Shown in pieces: positions 9,679 through 22,723 of a stretch of DNA of 64,000 nt (position 1 is its first letter; each line of letters opens with the position of its first letter). A program made the position numbers and the translations under genes. The notes below the pieces were generated by a model, which was given only the letters and a program-made list of their open reading frames with translations, was not told where the DNA came from and made no database searches. Source of the stretch: Methylorubrum rhodesianum (lineage in GTDB: Bacteria; Pseudomonadota; Alphaproteobacteria; Rhizobiales; Beijerinckiaceae); NCBI RefSeq assembly GCF_014199985.1, contig NZ_JACHOS010000008.1, forward strand, positions 226,902-290,901, written 5' to 3'.

Positions 9679-11051
9679 CACATTCCCAGGCGCACGGAGA
9701 GGCGGGAGGCGAGCACTCCTTCGGCGCCGAGCTGCCGGCGGAGATCTCGGAAGGTGGGGAGGGCCGGGTAGCCCGCCTCGAAGGTCTCGCGGCTCTGCCG
9801 GGCATCCTTGGCGAGGTAGAGCCGTCCACCCGCGGCGACGACGCTCCGGTCGAGTTCGTCGAGCAGGGCGAAGGTCGCCGCGTTCGCCGGCAGGTCGAGG
9901 GCCAGGGTGTAGCCGTCGATCGGGAAGGACAGCCCGCCGCCGCCGGGACCGAGCCGCTTGAGCACCGCCAGCGGCGAGGCGGTGCCGAGGCGGGCGACCC
10001 GGTCGAGCATCCCGGACAGCACGGCTTCGGCACCGCGCCGGGGCACGACGCATTGGTGCTGCACGAATCCGCGCGCCCCGTAGAGGCGGTTCCAGGCCGC
10101 GAGCCCGTCGAGGGGGAAGAAGTAGCTGTGCCACGGCACGAGGCCCGAGGCGCCGGCCGCCGCCCCGCGCCGGAAGTACAGCGCGTTGAAGGCCGTGACC
10201 GAGGCGCGGTTCAGGGTCCAGGCCGGCAATCCCGGCGGCACCGTGAGCCGACCGTGGGCCGGGATCGGAAACGGGTCGCGTCCGGCAGCGAGGCAGGCCT
10301 GCCGGCCGGCATGCTCGCCGCGATAGACGAGGCCGCGTCCGAGGGAGGCCCCGCGGGCGAGGCAGTCGATCCAGGCGACCGAGTAGGTCGCCGCGTCGTC
10401 CTCCTCCAGCGCCCGCAGCATCGCCGAAAGGTCGGCGGCGACGCGGGTCTGCTGGCAGATCCAGCCGCTCTCCACCGGCCGCAGGCGGAAGGTCGCGTCG
10501 AGGATCGTGCCGGTCAGCCCCATCCCGCCGAGCGTGAGGGCGAAGAGATCGGGGTTCTGGTCGCGCGAGCAGCGGCGCGGGACGCCGTCGGGCGTCAGCA
10601 GGGTCAGGGCCTCGACATGGGCGCCGAAGCCGCCCTCGCGGTGGTGGTTCTTGCCGTGGACGTCGGAGGCGATCATCCCGCCCAGCGTCACGAACTGCGT
10701 GCCGGGCACGACCGGCGGGAAGAAGCCCCGCGGCAGGAAGGTGCGGACGATGTCGGCCAGCGTCACGCCGGCCTCGGCCCGCAGCCGCCCGGTGGCGGGA
10801 TCGAAGCCGCGCAGCCGGTCGAGGGCGCCGGTCAGGACCGTGGTGCGCTGGCCGACGGCCGCGTCGCCATAGGCGCGGCCGGCACCGCGGGCGATCACGC
10901 CGCGCCGGCCACGCAGGAGCATGGGCAGGGTCCCGGGCGCATCGGCCGCCAGGATCTCGCTGGCCGCGCGGGGATAGCGGCCCCAGCCGGAGAGCGTGCG
11001 CAGGCTTTGCGCCTCCGGGCCGGCTTCGGCGAGGGCAGGGGTCGCGAGCAT
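9678..11051 (-). CDS. FAD-linked oxidase, DprE1-like (polyprenylphosphoryl-ribose 2-oxidase)
   Basis: A 457-aa VAO/PCMH-type flavoenzyme resembling mycobacterial DprE1, which oxidises decaprenylphosphoryl-ribose at C2. Shared landmarks are the FAD-loop segment ASDVHGKNHHREGGFGAHV and the C-terminal LYLAKDARQSRETF, where Lys of AKD matches the essential Lys of DprE1 (AKDS in M. tuberculosis). The position corresponding to the benzothiazinone-target Cys387 (GWNICVDFP in M. tuberculosis) reads GYTLALDLP here, so it is Ala. It is sandwiched between the DprE2-like reductase and a GT87 glycosyltransferase, with an overlap and a 9-bp gap, so one operon is likely. Confidence 0.85.
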   Translation of the reverse strand: MLATPALAEAGPEAQSLRTLSGWGRYPRAASEILAADAPGTLPMLLRGRRGVIARGAGRAYGDAAVGQRTTVLTGALDRLRGFDPATGRLRAEAGVTLADIVRTFLPRGFFPPVVPGTQFVTLGGMIASDVHGKNHHREGGFGAHVEALTLLTPDGVPRRCSRDQNPDLFALTLGGMGLTGTILDATFRLRPVESGWICQQTRVAADLSAMLRALEEDDAATYSVAWIDCLARGASLGRGLVYRGEHAGRQACLAAGRDPFPIPAHGRLTVPPGLPAWTLNRASVTAFNALYFRRGAAAGASGLVPWHSYFFPLDGLAAWNRLYGARGFVQHQCVVPRRGAEAVLSGMLDRVARLGTASPLAVLKRLGPGGGGLSFPIDGYTLALDLPANAATFALLDELDRSVVAAGGRLYLAKDARQSRETFEAGYPALPTFRDLRRQLGAEGVLASRLSVRLGM

Positions 11052-11060
11052 GACCGACCC

Positions 11061-12344
11061 TCAGGCGGGGACCGGACCGGCCGGCCCGACCCCGGTCCCG
11101 ACCGCAGCGGTCACGGTCGTGGTCGCAGCCTGCTCCCGGCGCAGGATGCGCCAGATCAGCGCGAGCAGGAGAAGGAAGGGCGGGGCAGCCAGCGAGATTC
11201 CGACGGGGAATGTCAGGGCCGTTCCATCCAGCCCCCCATGCAGCGGCGTCGCCGCGAGGCCGTAGCCGCCCACGATCCAGCCGAGACCGAGCAGGACAAG
11301 CGTCTCCCCGCGGCGCGCCTGCCGGAGGAGGTCCGGCAGCAGCAGGGCGAGGGCGACGCCGTAGAGCGGCAGGTCGTAGTCGTAGGCGTAGGGGCTGACG
11401 AACAGGCTCGCCAGCACGGCGAGACCGACGACCTGCCGCCGCGGCATCCCCTTCCAGAGGGCGAGCGGGATCAGGCCGAGAACCGCGACCGCGGTCGCGC
11501 CCTGTGCGGCGAGCGCCAGGGCGGCCGGCAGATCGAGGCTGCGCAGCCAGGCATAGACCGAGACCATCCGAAAGAGCGGGTAGGCGCCCGCGGCCAGAAA
11601 CGCCTTGGCCTCGTCGACGCCGCCGAGGAAGGCCGGCCAGATCGCGGGGCCGAGCACGGCGGTGGAGAGGGCCAGGGCGAGCGCGGCCGTCGCGGCGACC
11701 AGCGCGAGGCATCGCCAGCGGCGCAGCACGAGGGCGCCGACCGCGAGGCCGACCGCGAGATGCGGCTTGATCACCATCAGACCGAGCGGCAGGCCGGCCA
11801 GCGTCCGCTCGCCGAGGAGCCCCAGGCTGGCCAGCCCGATCAGCGTGCCCGTGAGAAAGCCGTTCTGGCCGCCGGCCACCGCGACGAACAGGGCCGGCGC
11901 GAGCGCGACGATGACCGTGGCGAAAAGCGGGCCGGCGATCCGGCGCAGGACGAGCAGGTAGGCCGCGAGGGTCGCGCCGGCGAAGACGAGGTAGGCGAGG
12001 CCGATCGGCAGGGGGGCGAGGGCCGCCACCACGAGGTTGAAGGGCGGCGGATAGGTCCAGGGCAGGAAGGCCTGATCGCCGGTGAGCGCCTGCTGCGCCT
12101 CCAGCAGGGCCGGGAGATGGTAGGCCTGGGCGATATCGCCCCGCCACACCATCCGGCCGGCGATGTGGAAGGCGTCGAAATCCGTCAGTTCCTGGGCGGG
12201 AAGAAGCCCGGCGTAGCGCAGCGCCTTGCTGAGCATGACCGCGGCGAGGCTCAGGAGGAGCATCCGCACCACGAAGGGCGTGGCCAGCCTCTCGTGAAGT
12301 CTCGGTGCGCGGCCCGGATCTTGTTCCGGTCGGAGATCCATCAT
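11061..12344 (-). CDS. GT87/DUF2029-family integral membrane glycosyltransferase
   Basis: A polytopic membrane protein of about 427 aa with roughly ten hydrophobic helices (for example LLLSLAAVMLSKALRYAGLL and FPVGISLAAPPFLLLLALIW). It belongs to the DUF2029/GT87 group, which transfers sugars from polyprenyl-phosphate donors on the periplasmic side. The DFDAFHIAG segment after TM1 is the usual catalytic-loop region. The start is taken at the tandem ATGs 12344/12341 (MMDLRPEQDP) rather than an upstream start in atypical sequence. First gene of an operon with the DprE1/DprE2-like genes, so its donor may be polyprenyl-phosphate arabinose. This is inference. Confidence 0.75.
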   Translation of the reverse strand: MMDLRPEQDPGRAPRLHERLATPFVVRMLLLSLAAVMLSKALRYAGLLPAQELTDFDAFHIAGRMVWRGDIAQAYHLPALLEAQQALTGDQAFLPWTYPPPFNLVVAALAPLPIGLAYLVFAGATLAAYLLVLRRIAGPLFATVIVALAPALFVAVAGGQNGFLTGTLIGLASLGLLGERTLAGLPLGLMVIKPHLAVGLAVGALVLRRWRCLALVAATAALALALSTAVLGPAIWPAFLGGVDEAKAFLAAGAYPLFRMVSVYAWLRSLDLPAALALAAQGATAVAVLGLIPLALWKGMPRRQVVGLAVLASLFVSPYAYDYDLPLYGVALALLLPDLLRQARRGETLVLLGLGWIVGGYGLAATPLHGGLDGTALTFPVGISLAAPPFLLLLALIWRILRREQAATTTVTAAVGTGVGPAGPVPA

Positions 12345-12510
12345 GGTCGAGCCGAGGCGGTCGGTGCGGGAAAGACTGTCTTCGGCACAGCCGCGCCGGT
12401 CCGCGACCAGACTTGTCACGGCGCGATTTAAGAAGCCGTTACGGGTTCCTTCCGAGCCAAGAGCGCCCAGCCTTCAGGAAAGGCCGGCTTCGTTTGCGCG
12501 AAGACCGTCC

Positions 12511-13116
12511 TCAGAACGCCGTGCGGCTGCGGATCGCCGCCGTCAGCGTGCCCTCGTCGAGGTAATCGAGCTCGCCGCCGACCGGCACGCCGTGGGCGAG
12601 GCGCGTGATCGTCAATCCGAGAGGCTTGAGCGATTCGGTGACGTAGTGGGCCGTGGTCTGGCCATCGACGGTGGCGTTCAGCGCCAGGATGATCTCCTTC
12701 ACTCCCGGCTCGCTCGCCCGCTCCACGAGGCGGCCGATGGTGAGGTGCTCGGGCCGCACGCCGTCCAGCGCCGAGAGCACGCCGCCGAGCACATGGTAGC
12801 GCGCCTTGACCGCCCCTGAGCGCTCCAGCGCCCAGAGATCGGAGACGTCCTCGACCACGACGAGGGTGGTGGGATCGCGCGTCTCGTCCCGGCAGATCGT
12901 GCAGGGCTCGCTGGTATCGAGGTTGCCGCAGGAGCGGCAGACGACGATGCGCTCGGCCGCGATCCGCATCGCGTCGGCCAGGGGGGCGAGCAGGGTCTCG
13001 CGCTTCTTGATGAGCTGGAGCGCGGCGCGGCGGGCGGAGCGGGGCCCGAGGCCCGGCATCCGTCCCAGAAGCTGGATCAGGCGCTCGATCTCGGGGCCGG
13101 CGACGGCTTGGGGCAT
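12511..13116 (-). CDS. recR: Recombination mediator protein RecR
   Basis: Acts with RecF/RecO to load RecA at gapped DNA. 201 aa, normal size. It shows the N-terminal helix-hairpin-helix ([20 protein letters not shown]), a four-Cys zinc finger ([16 protein letters not shown]), a Toprim domain starting [13 protein letters not shown], and the C-terminal [16 protein letters not shown]. dnaX or ybaB, frequent neighbours, are not adjacent on this side. Confidence 0.97.
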   Translation of the reverse strand: MPQAVAGPEIERLIQLLGRMPGLGPRSARRAALQLIKKRETLLAPLADAMRIAAERIVVCRSCGNLDTSEPCTICRDETRDPTTLVVVEDVSDLWALERSGAVKARYHVLGGVLSALDGVRPEHLTIGRLVERASEPGVKEIILALNATVDGQTTAHYVTESLKPLGLTITRLAHGVPVGGELDYLDEGTLTAAIRSRTAF

Positions 13117-13428
13117 GCGGGGACGATACGGCTGTGGCTGAGGAAGGGCGGCGGGCGCACGCCCTCACATAAGCCTTCCGCCGGGATTTTGCCCGTTCAG
13201 GATCGCGACAGCCCGGCCGTCCCATGAAGAGCCGGCGTGCAAATTTTATTTGAACCCATACCAAGGATTAGTTGACGGCCAAGCCGGAGACCGATCCATT
13301 GAGGGCGGGGCGGTGAACCTGCGTGCGGCGGCCCTGACCGACCGCACGGACGCCCCGCCAGAACACGCGAAACAGCCGGACAGACCGGCGCGACGGCGCG
13401 ATCAGGGGCCGTGAGGGAGGAAGTACCC
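13117..13428. other. Intergenic region between divergent recR and pckA
   Basis: A 312-bp spacer that should hold the promoters of both divergent genes. It contains a short AT-rich patch around 13239-13272. A TTGACG hexamer at 13272-13277 could be a -35 element reading toward pckA, but no convincing -10 is seen 17 bp on. A Shine-Dalgarno AGGGAGGA (13414-13421) precedes the pckA GTG. Confidence 0.4.
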
Positions 13429-15048
<1,620 letters not shown>

Positions 15049-15059
15049 GCGATCACCGC

Positions 15060-15083
15060 CCCTCCCCGCGCGAGCGGGGAGGG
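15060..15083. terminator. Hairpin between convergent pckA and rlmN
   Basis: A perfect 10-bp GC-rich stem (CCCTCCCCGC at 15060-15069 with GCGGGGAGGG at 15074-15083) closed by a GCGA tetraloop, inside the 45-bp gap between two convergent stops. There is no T-run, so efficiency as an intrinsic terminator is uncertain; position favours a shared transcription barrier. Confidence 0.55.
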
Positions 15084-15093
15084 AACGAGGGCC

Positions 15094-16371
15094 TCAATCG
15101 ACCTGATCGGCGTAGACGGCCTCGGCGCCCATGCCCTCTTCGAGCATCATCCGGGCCCGCGCCCGCAGCTTCTCCGTCTCGCTCTTGAGCTGGCCGCAGG
15201 CCGCGAGGATGTCGCGCCCGCGCGGGGTGCGCACCGGCGAGGCGTAGCCGGCGTTGAACACGATCTCGGAGAAGCGCTCGATCCGCTCCCAGTCCGAGCA
15301 CTCGTATTTCGAGCCGGGCCAGGGGTTGAACGGGATCAGGTTGATCTTGGCCGGGATGCCCTTCAGGAGCCGCACCAGGGCGCGGGCATCGGCGTCCGAA
15401 TCGTTGACGCCTTTCAGCATCACGTACTCGAAGGTGATGCGCCGGGCGTTGCTGAGGCCCGGATAGTTGCGGCAGGCGTCGAGCAGCTGCGCGATCGGGT
15501 ACTTGCGGTTCAGCGGCACCAGCTCGTCGCGCAGCTCGTCGCGCACGGCGTGGAGCGAGATCGCCAGCATGGCGTTGGCCTCGAGCCCCAGCCGCTCGAT
15601 CTGCGGCACCACGCCGGAGGTCGAGACGGTGATGCGCCGGCGCGACAGGCCGAGGCCCTCCTGGTCCGACATCACCGCGATGGCGTCGATGACCGCGTCG
15701 AGATTGTAGAGCGGCTCGCCCATGCCCATGAACACGATGTTGGTGACGAGCCGGCCGGCCTCACCCCCGTCCTTGCCCGGCATCTGGCCGGTGAAGTCGC
15801 CGAGCGCGTCGCGGGCGACGACGAGCTGCGCGACGATCTCCGCGGTCGAGAGGTTGCGCACGAGGCGCTGCGTGCCGGTGTGGCAGAACGAGCAGGTGAG
15901 GGTGCAGCCGACCTGGGACGAGACGCAGAGCGTGCCGCGATCGTCGCCGGGGATGTAGACGCACTCGATCTCGGCGCCGCGGTTGTGGTCGTGTGCGCCG
16001 GTGGGCGCCATGCGCAGCAGCCACTTGCGGGTGCCGTCGCGCGAGACCTGCTCGGTGACGACCTCCGGCCGGTCGAGGGTGAAGTGCTGCGCGAGCTGCG
16101 CCTTCAGCCCCTTGCCGACATTGGTCATCTCGGCAAAGTCGCGGGCGCCGCGCACGTAGAGCCAGTGCCAGATCTGGCTCACCCGCATCCGCGTCTCGCG
16201 CTCGGGCACGCCGATGCCGATGAGCGCCTGCTTGAGCCCCTCGCGGGTCAGGCCGACGAGGGAGGCCTTGCGGCCGGGCACGGTCGAGAGGGCGGTGACC
16301 TCGGGGGCCTTCTCGATTGCGGGGAGGGCGCGCGGTGCGCCCGGGGCGGAGTCGAACGACGCCGTCGCCAT
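15094..16371 (-). CDS. rlmN: 23S rRNA (adenine2503-C2)/tRNA (adenine37-C2) methyltransferase
   Basis: Radical-SAM methyltransferase that puts a C2-methyl on A2503 of 23S rRNA and A37 of some tRNAs. The [4Fe-4S] cysteines are C156, C160 and C163 ([12 protein letters not shown]). The methyl-carrying cysteine near the end is C392 in [13 protein letters not shown]. At 425 aa it is longer than E. coli RlmN, owing to an ~35-residue N-terminal extension and the [12 protein letters not shown] insert, both usual in alphaproteobacteria. Confidence 0.95.
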   Translation of the reverse strand: MATASFDSAPGAPRALPAIEKAPEVTALSTVPGRKASLVGLTREGLKQALIGIGVPERETRMRVSQIWHWLYVRGARDFAEMTNVGKGLKAQLAQHFTLDRPEVVTEQVSRDGTRKWLLRMAPTGAHDHNRGAEIECVYIPGDDRGTLCVSSQVGCTLTCSFCHTGTQRLVRNLSTAEIVAQLVVARDALGDFTGQMPGKDGGEAGRLVTNIVFMGMGEPLYNLDAVIDAIAVMSDQEGLGLSRRRITVSTSGVVPQIERLGLEANAMLAISLHAVRDELRDELVPLNRKYPIAQLLDACRNYPGLSNARRITFEYVMLKGVNDSDADARALVRLLKGIPAKINLIPFNPWPGSKYECSDWERIERFSEIVFNAGYASPVRTPRGRDILAACGQLKSETEKLRARARMMLEEGMGAEAVYADQVD

Positions 16372-16474
16372 GGCTCAGGACCTTAGGAAGCTGGAACGGC
16401 TCCCATATAGGCGCATTCGGGCGGGAACGCGACTGCGCCCGCTCCAAACCTCCCGTGCATGGGGCTGGGGAGGT

Positions 16475-18214
16475 TCAGCCCCCCAGTTCCGCCTCCAGGA
16501 ACGCCCGCACCTCGGCCGCGTCGATTCCCGGCGCGATGAAGCTCTGGCCGATGCCGCGGGCGAGGATGAAGGTGAGCTGGCCGTCGCGGACCTTCTTGTC
16601 CTGGGCCATGGCGTCGAGGAGCGCGTCGGGGTCGCCGCAGCCGCCGGGCACCTGCTGCAGGCGCGTCGGCAGGCCGGTCAGCGCGAGATGGTTGGCCACC
16701 CGCCCCGCATCCTGGCCGGGAGAGAGGCCGAGGCGCGCCGAGAAGCGGAAGGCGAGGGCCAGCCCGATCGCGACGCCCTCGCCGTGGACGAGGCGGGCCG
16801 CGTCGTAGCCGGTCAGCCGCTCCAGGGCGTGGCCGAAGGTGTGGCCGAGATTGAGCAGCGCCCGCTCGCCGTCCTCGCGCTCGTCGCGGGTCACGACCCC
16901 GGCCTTGGCGCGGCAGCAGGCGGCGACCGCCTCGTCGCGCTCCGGACCGCCGGAGAAGATGCCGGCCCAGTTCGCCTCGCACCACTCGAAGAACTCGGCG
17001 TCTCCGATCAGGCCGTACTTGGCGACCTCGGCGTAGCCCGCCCGCATCTCGCGCTCCGAGAGCGTGTCGAGGGTCGCCGTATCGGCGAGAACGAGGCGCG
17101 GCTGGTGGAAGGCCCCGATCAGATTCTTTCCCAGAGGCGAGTTGATTCCGGTCTTGCCGCCGACGGAAGAATCAACCTGAGCGAGCAAAGTCGTGGGCAC
17201 CTGGACGAAGCGCACGCCGCGGCGCAGGGAGGCCGCCGCGAAGCCGGCGAGATCGCCGACCACGCCGCCGCCGAGCGCCACCACGAGGTCGCCGCGCTCG
17301 ATCCTCGCGGCCAACAAACCGTCGCAGACGCGGGCAAACTCGGAATAACTCTTCGAGGCCTCCCCCGGCGGTACCGTGATAATCCCGCAGCGCAGACCGG
17401 CGGCCTCGAGGCTCGCCCGCACGCGCTCGCTGTAGAGGCCGGCGACCGTCTCGTCGGTGACGATGCCGGCGGCGCGGGCGCCGAGATCCCGCGCCTCCGC
17501 CCCCACCGTGTCGATGAGGCCGCGGCCGATGCGGATGTCGTATTCGCGCCCTCCCGAGAGGGGAACATTCACGCGCGAGGGTTGTTTCTGCATGGAAAAT
17601 GTCAAATGTTGCTTTCGGGGCACGCTGGACGGATTGATGTGCACGTCGAGAGCCTCCATCACGTCCTCCACCACGCGGTCGTGGGACACCTCGCGGGACA
17701 GGACCGTGACATCAGCCTGGGCGTAGACCGGATGGCGCACCTCCATCAGCGCGCGCATGGTCGCCTCCGGATCCTCGGTCTGGAGCAGGGGGCGCGTGTT
17801 GCGCTTGCGCACGCGGCGCATCAGCACGTCGAGATCGGCCTTCAGCCAGACCGAGATGCCGCCCTCGGCGATCCGCGCCCGCGTCGCCTCGCGCATGAAG
17901 GCGCCGCCGCCGGTCGCCAGCACCATCGGCCCCTCGCGCAGCAGGCGCGCGATCACGCGCTCCTCGCCCTCGCGGAAGCTCGCCTCGCCGTAGATCGCGA
18001 AGATGTCGGCGATGGTGAGCTTGGCCGCCGCCTCGATTTCGTGATCGGCATCCTTGAACATCAGCCCGAGGCGGCTGGCGAGACGGCGCCCGACGGTGCT
18101 CTTGCCCGCCCCCATCAGACCGACGAGCACGATCGACCGGGTCCCAAGGCCGCGGCGCAGGCGTGCTTCAATCGGTTCACCGGGCGGCGCCGCCGGCAGC
18201 AGGGGGACGGTCAT
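16475..18214 (-). CDS. aroKB: Bifunctional shikimate kinase / 3-dehydroquinate synthase
   Basis: A 579-aa fusion of two shikimate-pathway enzymes. Residues ~25-190 are shikimate kinase: P-loop GLMGAGKST (32-40), shikimate-site DADHEIE, and TGGGAF. Residues ~215-579 are 3-dehydroquinate synthase: VALGGGVVGDLAGFAA, PTTLLAQVDSSVGGKTG, and zinc ligands in NLGHTFGHALE. A linker rich in polar residues (NPSSVPRKQHLTFSMQKQPSR) joins them. An internal ATG at 17593 begins the AroB part but has no ribosome-binding site, so a fused product is expected. The pathway order is DAHP to 3-dehydroquinate (AroB) and, later, shikimate to shikimate-3-phosphate (AroK). Confidence 0.95.
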   Translation of the reverse strand: MTVPLLPAAPPGEPIEARLRRGLGTRSIVLVGLMGAGKSTVGRRLASRLGLMFKDADHEIEAAAKLTIADIFAIYGEASFREGEERVIARLLREGPMVLATGGGAFMREATRARIAEGGISVWLKADLDVLMRRVRKRNTRPLLQTEDPEATMRALMEVRHPVYAQADVTVLSREVSHDRVVEDVMEALDVHINPSSVPRKQHLTFSMQKQPSRVNVPLSGGREYDIRIGRGLIDTVGAEARDLGARAAGIVTDETVAGLYSERVRASLEAAGLRCGIITVPPGEASKSYSEFARVCDGLLAARIERGDLVVALGGGVVGDLAGFAAASLRRGVRFVQVPTTLLAQVDSSVGGKTGINSPLGKNLIGAFHQPRLVLADTATLDTLSEREMRAGYAEVAKYGLIGDAEFFEWCEANWAGIFSGGPERDEAVAACCRAKAGVVTRDEREDGERALLNLGHTFGHALERLTGYDAARLVHGEGVAIGLALAFRFSARLGLSPGQDAGRVANHLALTGLPTRLQQVPGGCGDPDALLDAMAQDKKVRDGQLTFILARGIGQSFIAPGIDAAEVRAFLEAELGG

Positions 18215-18477
18215 CGGGCGGTCATAGACGGTTTTGCGGATGCGGCGAAGCGTCGGGTATCGCCGTCCACGCCCGGCCGGAAGTCCCTAAATCGCGCCCT
18301 GCGTGCATTCCGAGCGGGATCCGCACAAAAACCCGGACCGGCAGGGGTTGCAAAGTGCCGCGTGGGCAGGAAGGCTCGTACGCGAGCGCGTGGGACGGCA
18401 CCGCTCTCGACTCGGCATGCCTGCAGGTGTGCGGGGTCGAGTGCCCCCACGCTTAATGTCTCTGTGCCAGGAAAGTC

Positions 18478-19209
18478 ATGTTGCCGTACGGATCCGTTTC
18501 CCTTCCCGTCACCCTGACCGACAGCGAGAGGGAGGCGAGCGATCCAGTCTCCGATCCGCGCATCGGCCCGCCCCGCCCTCAGCGCCTCAGCGGCCCGGCC
18601 GCCCGCGCCAGACCCACGCCGGTCTCGACGGATGCGCGGCTGCTCGCCATCGCCACGGAACACCTGACCCGGCTCGGCCCCAAGCGGGTGACCGTGGTGG
18701 CGGTCGCGGCGGAGGCCGGCATGACCCATGCCAACGTCTACCGCTACTTCCCCTCCAAGGACGCCCTGCTCGACGCCGTGGCCGGGCGCTGGCTGCGCGA
18801 CCTCGAGACCAAGCTCGCCGGCATCGCCGACGCGCCCGATCCGGCCGACGACAAGATCGAGCGCTTCATCAGCGCGCTCGCCAGTGCCCAGAGCGAGATG
18901 CTGTCGCGCGAGCCGAACCTGTTCGCCGTGCATCTCGACGCCACCGTCGCCTCCCGCCCGATCGCCCGCCGCCACCGCGTGCGGCTGCGCGCCCTGGTCG
19001 AGCGCGTGGTGGAGGAAGGCATCGGCACCGGGGTCTTCGCCGCGCGCGACCGCGAGCGCGCCATCGCCGTCATCTTCGATGCCAGCTACCGCTTCACTCA
19101 TCCGGTGGCGATCCAGCACGACGCGGACGTGCCCCGCGACCTGCTCGATGCCCGGCTCAGCGCCGTTATCCAGTCGATCCAGCGCGCCCTGCGGACCGGA
19201 ACTTTCTGA
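18478..19209 (+). CDS. TetR/AcrR-family transcriptional regulator
   Basis: A 243-aa regulator. The first ~45 residues are low-complexity and proline-rich. The helix-turn-helix follows at about residues 52-98, ending in the diagnostic THANVYRYFPSKDALLDAV. The rest is a helical ligand-binding domain with no recognisable ligand signature. It is isolated, divergent from aroKB and upstream of mdh, so the target is unclear. The start is uncertain: ATG 18478 has AGGAAAG just upstream, but the HTH could also be served by a later start. Confidence 0.8.
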   Translation: MLPYGSVSLPVTLTDSEREASDPVSDPRIGPPRPQRLSGPAARARPTPVSTDARLLAIATEHLTRLGPKRVTVVAVAAEAGMTHANVYRYFPSKDALLDAVAGRWLRDLETKLAGIADAPDPADDKIERFISALASAQSEMLSREPNLFAVHLDATVASRPIARRHRVRLRALVERVVEEGIGTGVFAARDRERAIAVIFDASYRFTHPVAIQHDADVPRDLLDARLSAVIQSIQRALRTGTF

Positions 19210-20523
<1,314 letters not shown>

Positions 20524-20633
20524 TCAGAGCGGATGGCGCATGACCGGGAGCGAAGGGGAGGCCGCGGCGGCCTCTGCCCGCTCGGCGGATCCATTCGCCA
20601 GGCGCCACTCACTACTCGCTTCGAGGGGTTTCG

Positions 20634-21830
20634 ATGAACATCCACGAATACCAGGCCAAGGCTGTCCTCAAGGAGTTCGGCCTGCCGGTCTCCCGCGGTG
20701 TGGCGATCTTCAAGCCGGAGGAGGCGGCCGCCGCGGCCGACGAGCTCGGCGGCCCGGTCTGGGTGGTGAAGTCGCAGATCCACGCGGGCGGGCGCGGCAA
20801 GGGCACCTTCAAGGGCGCGCCCGCGGGCGCCAAGGGCGGCGTGCGCGTCACCAAGTCCAAGGATGAGGTGGTGCAGTTCGCGTCCGAGATGCTCGGTGCG
20901 ACCCTGGTGACGGTGCAGACCGGCGAGGCCGGCAAGCAGGTCAACCGCCTCTACATCGAGGAAGGCGCCTCGATCGCCGCCGAATTCTACCTGTCGATGC
21001 TGGTGGACCGCGAGACCGGCCGCGTCGCCTTCGTCGTCTCGACGGAAGGCGGCATGGATATCGAGCAGGTCGCCCACGACACCCCTGAGAAGATCGTCAC
21101 CTTCTCGGTCGATCCGGCCACCGGCATCATGCCCCATCACGGCCGCGCCGTCGCCAAGGCGCTGGGTCTCTCGGGCCCTCAGGCCAAGGAAGCGGGGGCG
21201 CTCACCGAGAAGCTCTACGCGGCCTTCACGGCCAAGGACATGAGCATGCTGGAGATCAACCCGCTGGTGCTCACCGGCGACGGTGGCCTCAAGTGCCTCG
21301 ACGCCAAGATCTCCTTCGACTCGAACGCCCTCTACCGCCACCCGGACATCGTGGCGCTGCGCGACGAGACCGAGGAGGACGCCAAGGAGATCGAGGCCTC
21401 GAAGTACGACCTCGCCTACATCGCGTTGGACGGCACGATCGGCTGCATGGTCAACGGCGCCGGCCTCGCCATGGCGACGCTCGACATCATCAAGCTCTAC
21501 GGTGAAGAGCCGGCAAACTTCCTCGATGTCGGCGGCGGCGCGAGTGAGGAAAAGGTCACTGCGGCCTTCAAGATCATCACCGCCGACCCGCAGGTGAAGG
21601 GCATCCTCGTCAACATCTTCGGCGGGATCATGAAGTGCGACGTCATCGCCCGCGGCGTGATCGCGGCGGTGAAGGCGGTCGGCCTCGAGGTGCCGCTCGT
21701 CGTGCGCCTGGAGGGCACCAATGTCGAGGAGGGCAAGGAGATCATCCGGAACTCCGGCCTCAACGTCATCCCCGCGGACGATCTCGACGACGCCGCGCAG
21801 AAGATCGTCGCCGCGGTGAAGAAGGGCTGA
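20634..21830 (+). CDS. sucC: Succinate--CoA ligase (ADP-forming) beta subunit
   Basis: ATP-grasp subunit of succinyl-CoA synthetase. 398 aa. N-terminus [18 protein letters not shown], nucleotide-binding segment [12 protein letters not shown], and the C-terminal [15 protein letters not shown] are diagnostic. Methylotrophs also have a related malate thiokinase (mtkAB) in their serine-cycle cluster; location here beside mdh and sucAB favours succinyl-CoA synthetase. sucD begins 8 bp downstream. Confidence 0.95.
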   Translation: MNIHEYQAKAVLKEFGLPVSRGVAIFKPEEAAAAADELGGPVWVVKSQIHAGGRGKGTFKGAPAGAKGGVRVTKSKDEVVQFASEMLGATLVTVQTGEAGKQVNRLYIEEGASIAAEFYLSMLVDRETGRVAFVVSTEGGMDIEQVAHDTPEKIVTFSVDPATGIMPHHGRAVAKALGLSGPQAKEAGALTEKLYAAFTAKDMSMLEINPLVLTGDGGLKCLDAKISFDSNALYRHPDIVALRDETEEDAKEIEASKYDLAYIALDGTIGCMVNGAGLAMATLDIIKLYGEEPANFLDVGGGASEEKVTAAFKIITADPQVKGILVNIFGGIMKCDVIARGVIAAVKAVGLEVPLVVRLEGTNVEEGKEIIRNSGLNVIPADDLDDAAQKIVAAVKKG

Positions 21831-21838
21831 GCTGACCG

Positions 21839-22723
21839 ATGTCCATCCTGATCGACCAGAACACGAAGGTCATCTGCCAGGGCTTCACCGGCAAGAACGG
21901 CACCTTCCACTCCGAGCAGGCCATCGCCTACGGCACCAAGATGGTCGGCGGCACGAGCCCGGGTAAGGGCGGCTCGACCCATCTCGGCCTGCCGGTGTTC
22001 GACACCGTGGCCGAGGCGCGCGAGGCCACCGGCGCCGACGCCTCGGTCGTCTACGTGCCGCCGCCCGGCGCCGCGGACGCGATCTGCGAGGCGATCCAGG
22101 CCGAGATCCCGCTGATCGTCTGCATCACGGAGGGCATTCCGGTGCTCGACATGGTGCGGGTCAAGCGCGCGCTGGAGGGCTCGAAATCGCGCCTGATCGG
22201 GCCGAACTGCCCTGGCGTCGTCACCGCGGGCCAATCGAAGATCGGCATCATGCCGGCCAACATCTTCAAGCCGGGCTCGGTCGGCATCGTCTCGCGCTCC
22301 GGCACGCTGACCTACGAGGCGGTGTTCCAGACCTCGAATGCCGGGCTCGGGCAGACCACGGCGGTCGGCATCGGCGGCGACCCGGTCAAGGGCACCGAGT
22401 TCATCGACATGCTGGAGCTGTTCCTCGCCGACCCGAAGACCGAGTCGATCGTGATGATCGGCGAGATCGGCGGCTCGGCCGAGGAAGAGGCGGCGCAGTT
22501 CCTGGCCGACGAGGCCAAGCGCGGCCGCAAGAAGCCGATGGTCGGCTTCATCGCCGGCCGCACGGCGCCTCCGGGCCGCCGCATGGGCCATGCCGGCGCC
22601 ATCATCTCCGGCGGCAAGGGCGGCGCCGAGGACAAGATCGCGGCGATGGAGGCGGCGGGCATCCGCGTGTCGCCCTCGCCGGCCCGTCTCGGCTCCACCC
22701 TCGTGGAAGTGCTGAAGGGTTGA
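21839..22723 (+). CDS. sucD: Succinate--CoA ligase alpha subunit
   Basis: CoA-binding and phosphohistidine-carrying subunit of succinyl-CoA synthetase. 294 aa. CoA-binding [14 protein letters not shown] at the N-terminus; the phosphorylated histidine is H251 in [11 protein letters not shown]. It lies 8 bp after sucC. A 212-bp gap separates it from sucA. Confidence 0.96.
   Translation: MSILIDQNTKVICQGFTGKNGTFHSEQAIAYGTKMVGGTSPGKGGSTHLGLPVFDTVAEAREATGADASVVYVPPPGAADAICEAIQAEIPLIVCITEGIPVLDMVRVKRALEGSKSRLIGPNCPGVVTAGQSKIGIMPANIFKPGSVGIVSRSGTLTYEAVFQTSNAGLGQTTAVGIGGDPVKGTEFIDMLELFLADPKTESIVMIGEIGGSAEEEAAQFLADEAKRGRKKPMVGFIAGRTAPPGRRMGHAGAIISGGKGGAEDKIAAMEAAGIRVSPSPARLGSTLVEVLKG

Noticed and set aside
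9342..12431. 1029-codon plus-strand frame opposite the dprE/GT87 operon
   Set aside because: The product is composed of Arg/Gly/Glu repeats with no domain, and the minus strand carries three clear genes over the same interval.
16475..17593. Separate aroB starting at the internal ATG 17593
   Set aside because: No ribosome-binding site precedes it and the frame is continuous with aroK, so a fusion is the simpler reading.
20634..22723. Malate thiokinase (mtkAB) instead of sucCD
   Set aside because: The genes lie beside mdh and sucAB rather than serine-cycle genes; succinyl-CoA synthetase is more likely, though sequence comparison would be needed to exclude mtk fully.
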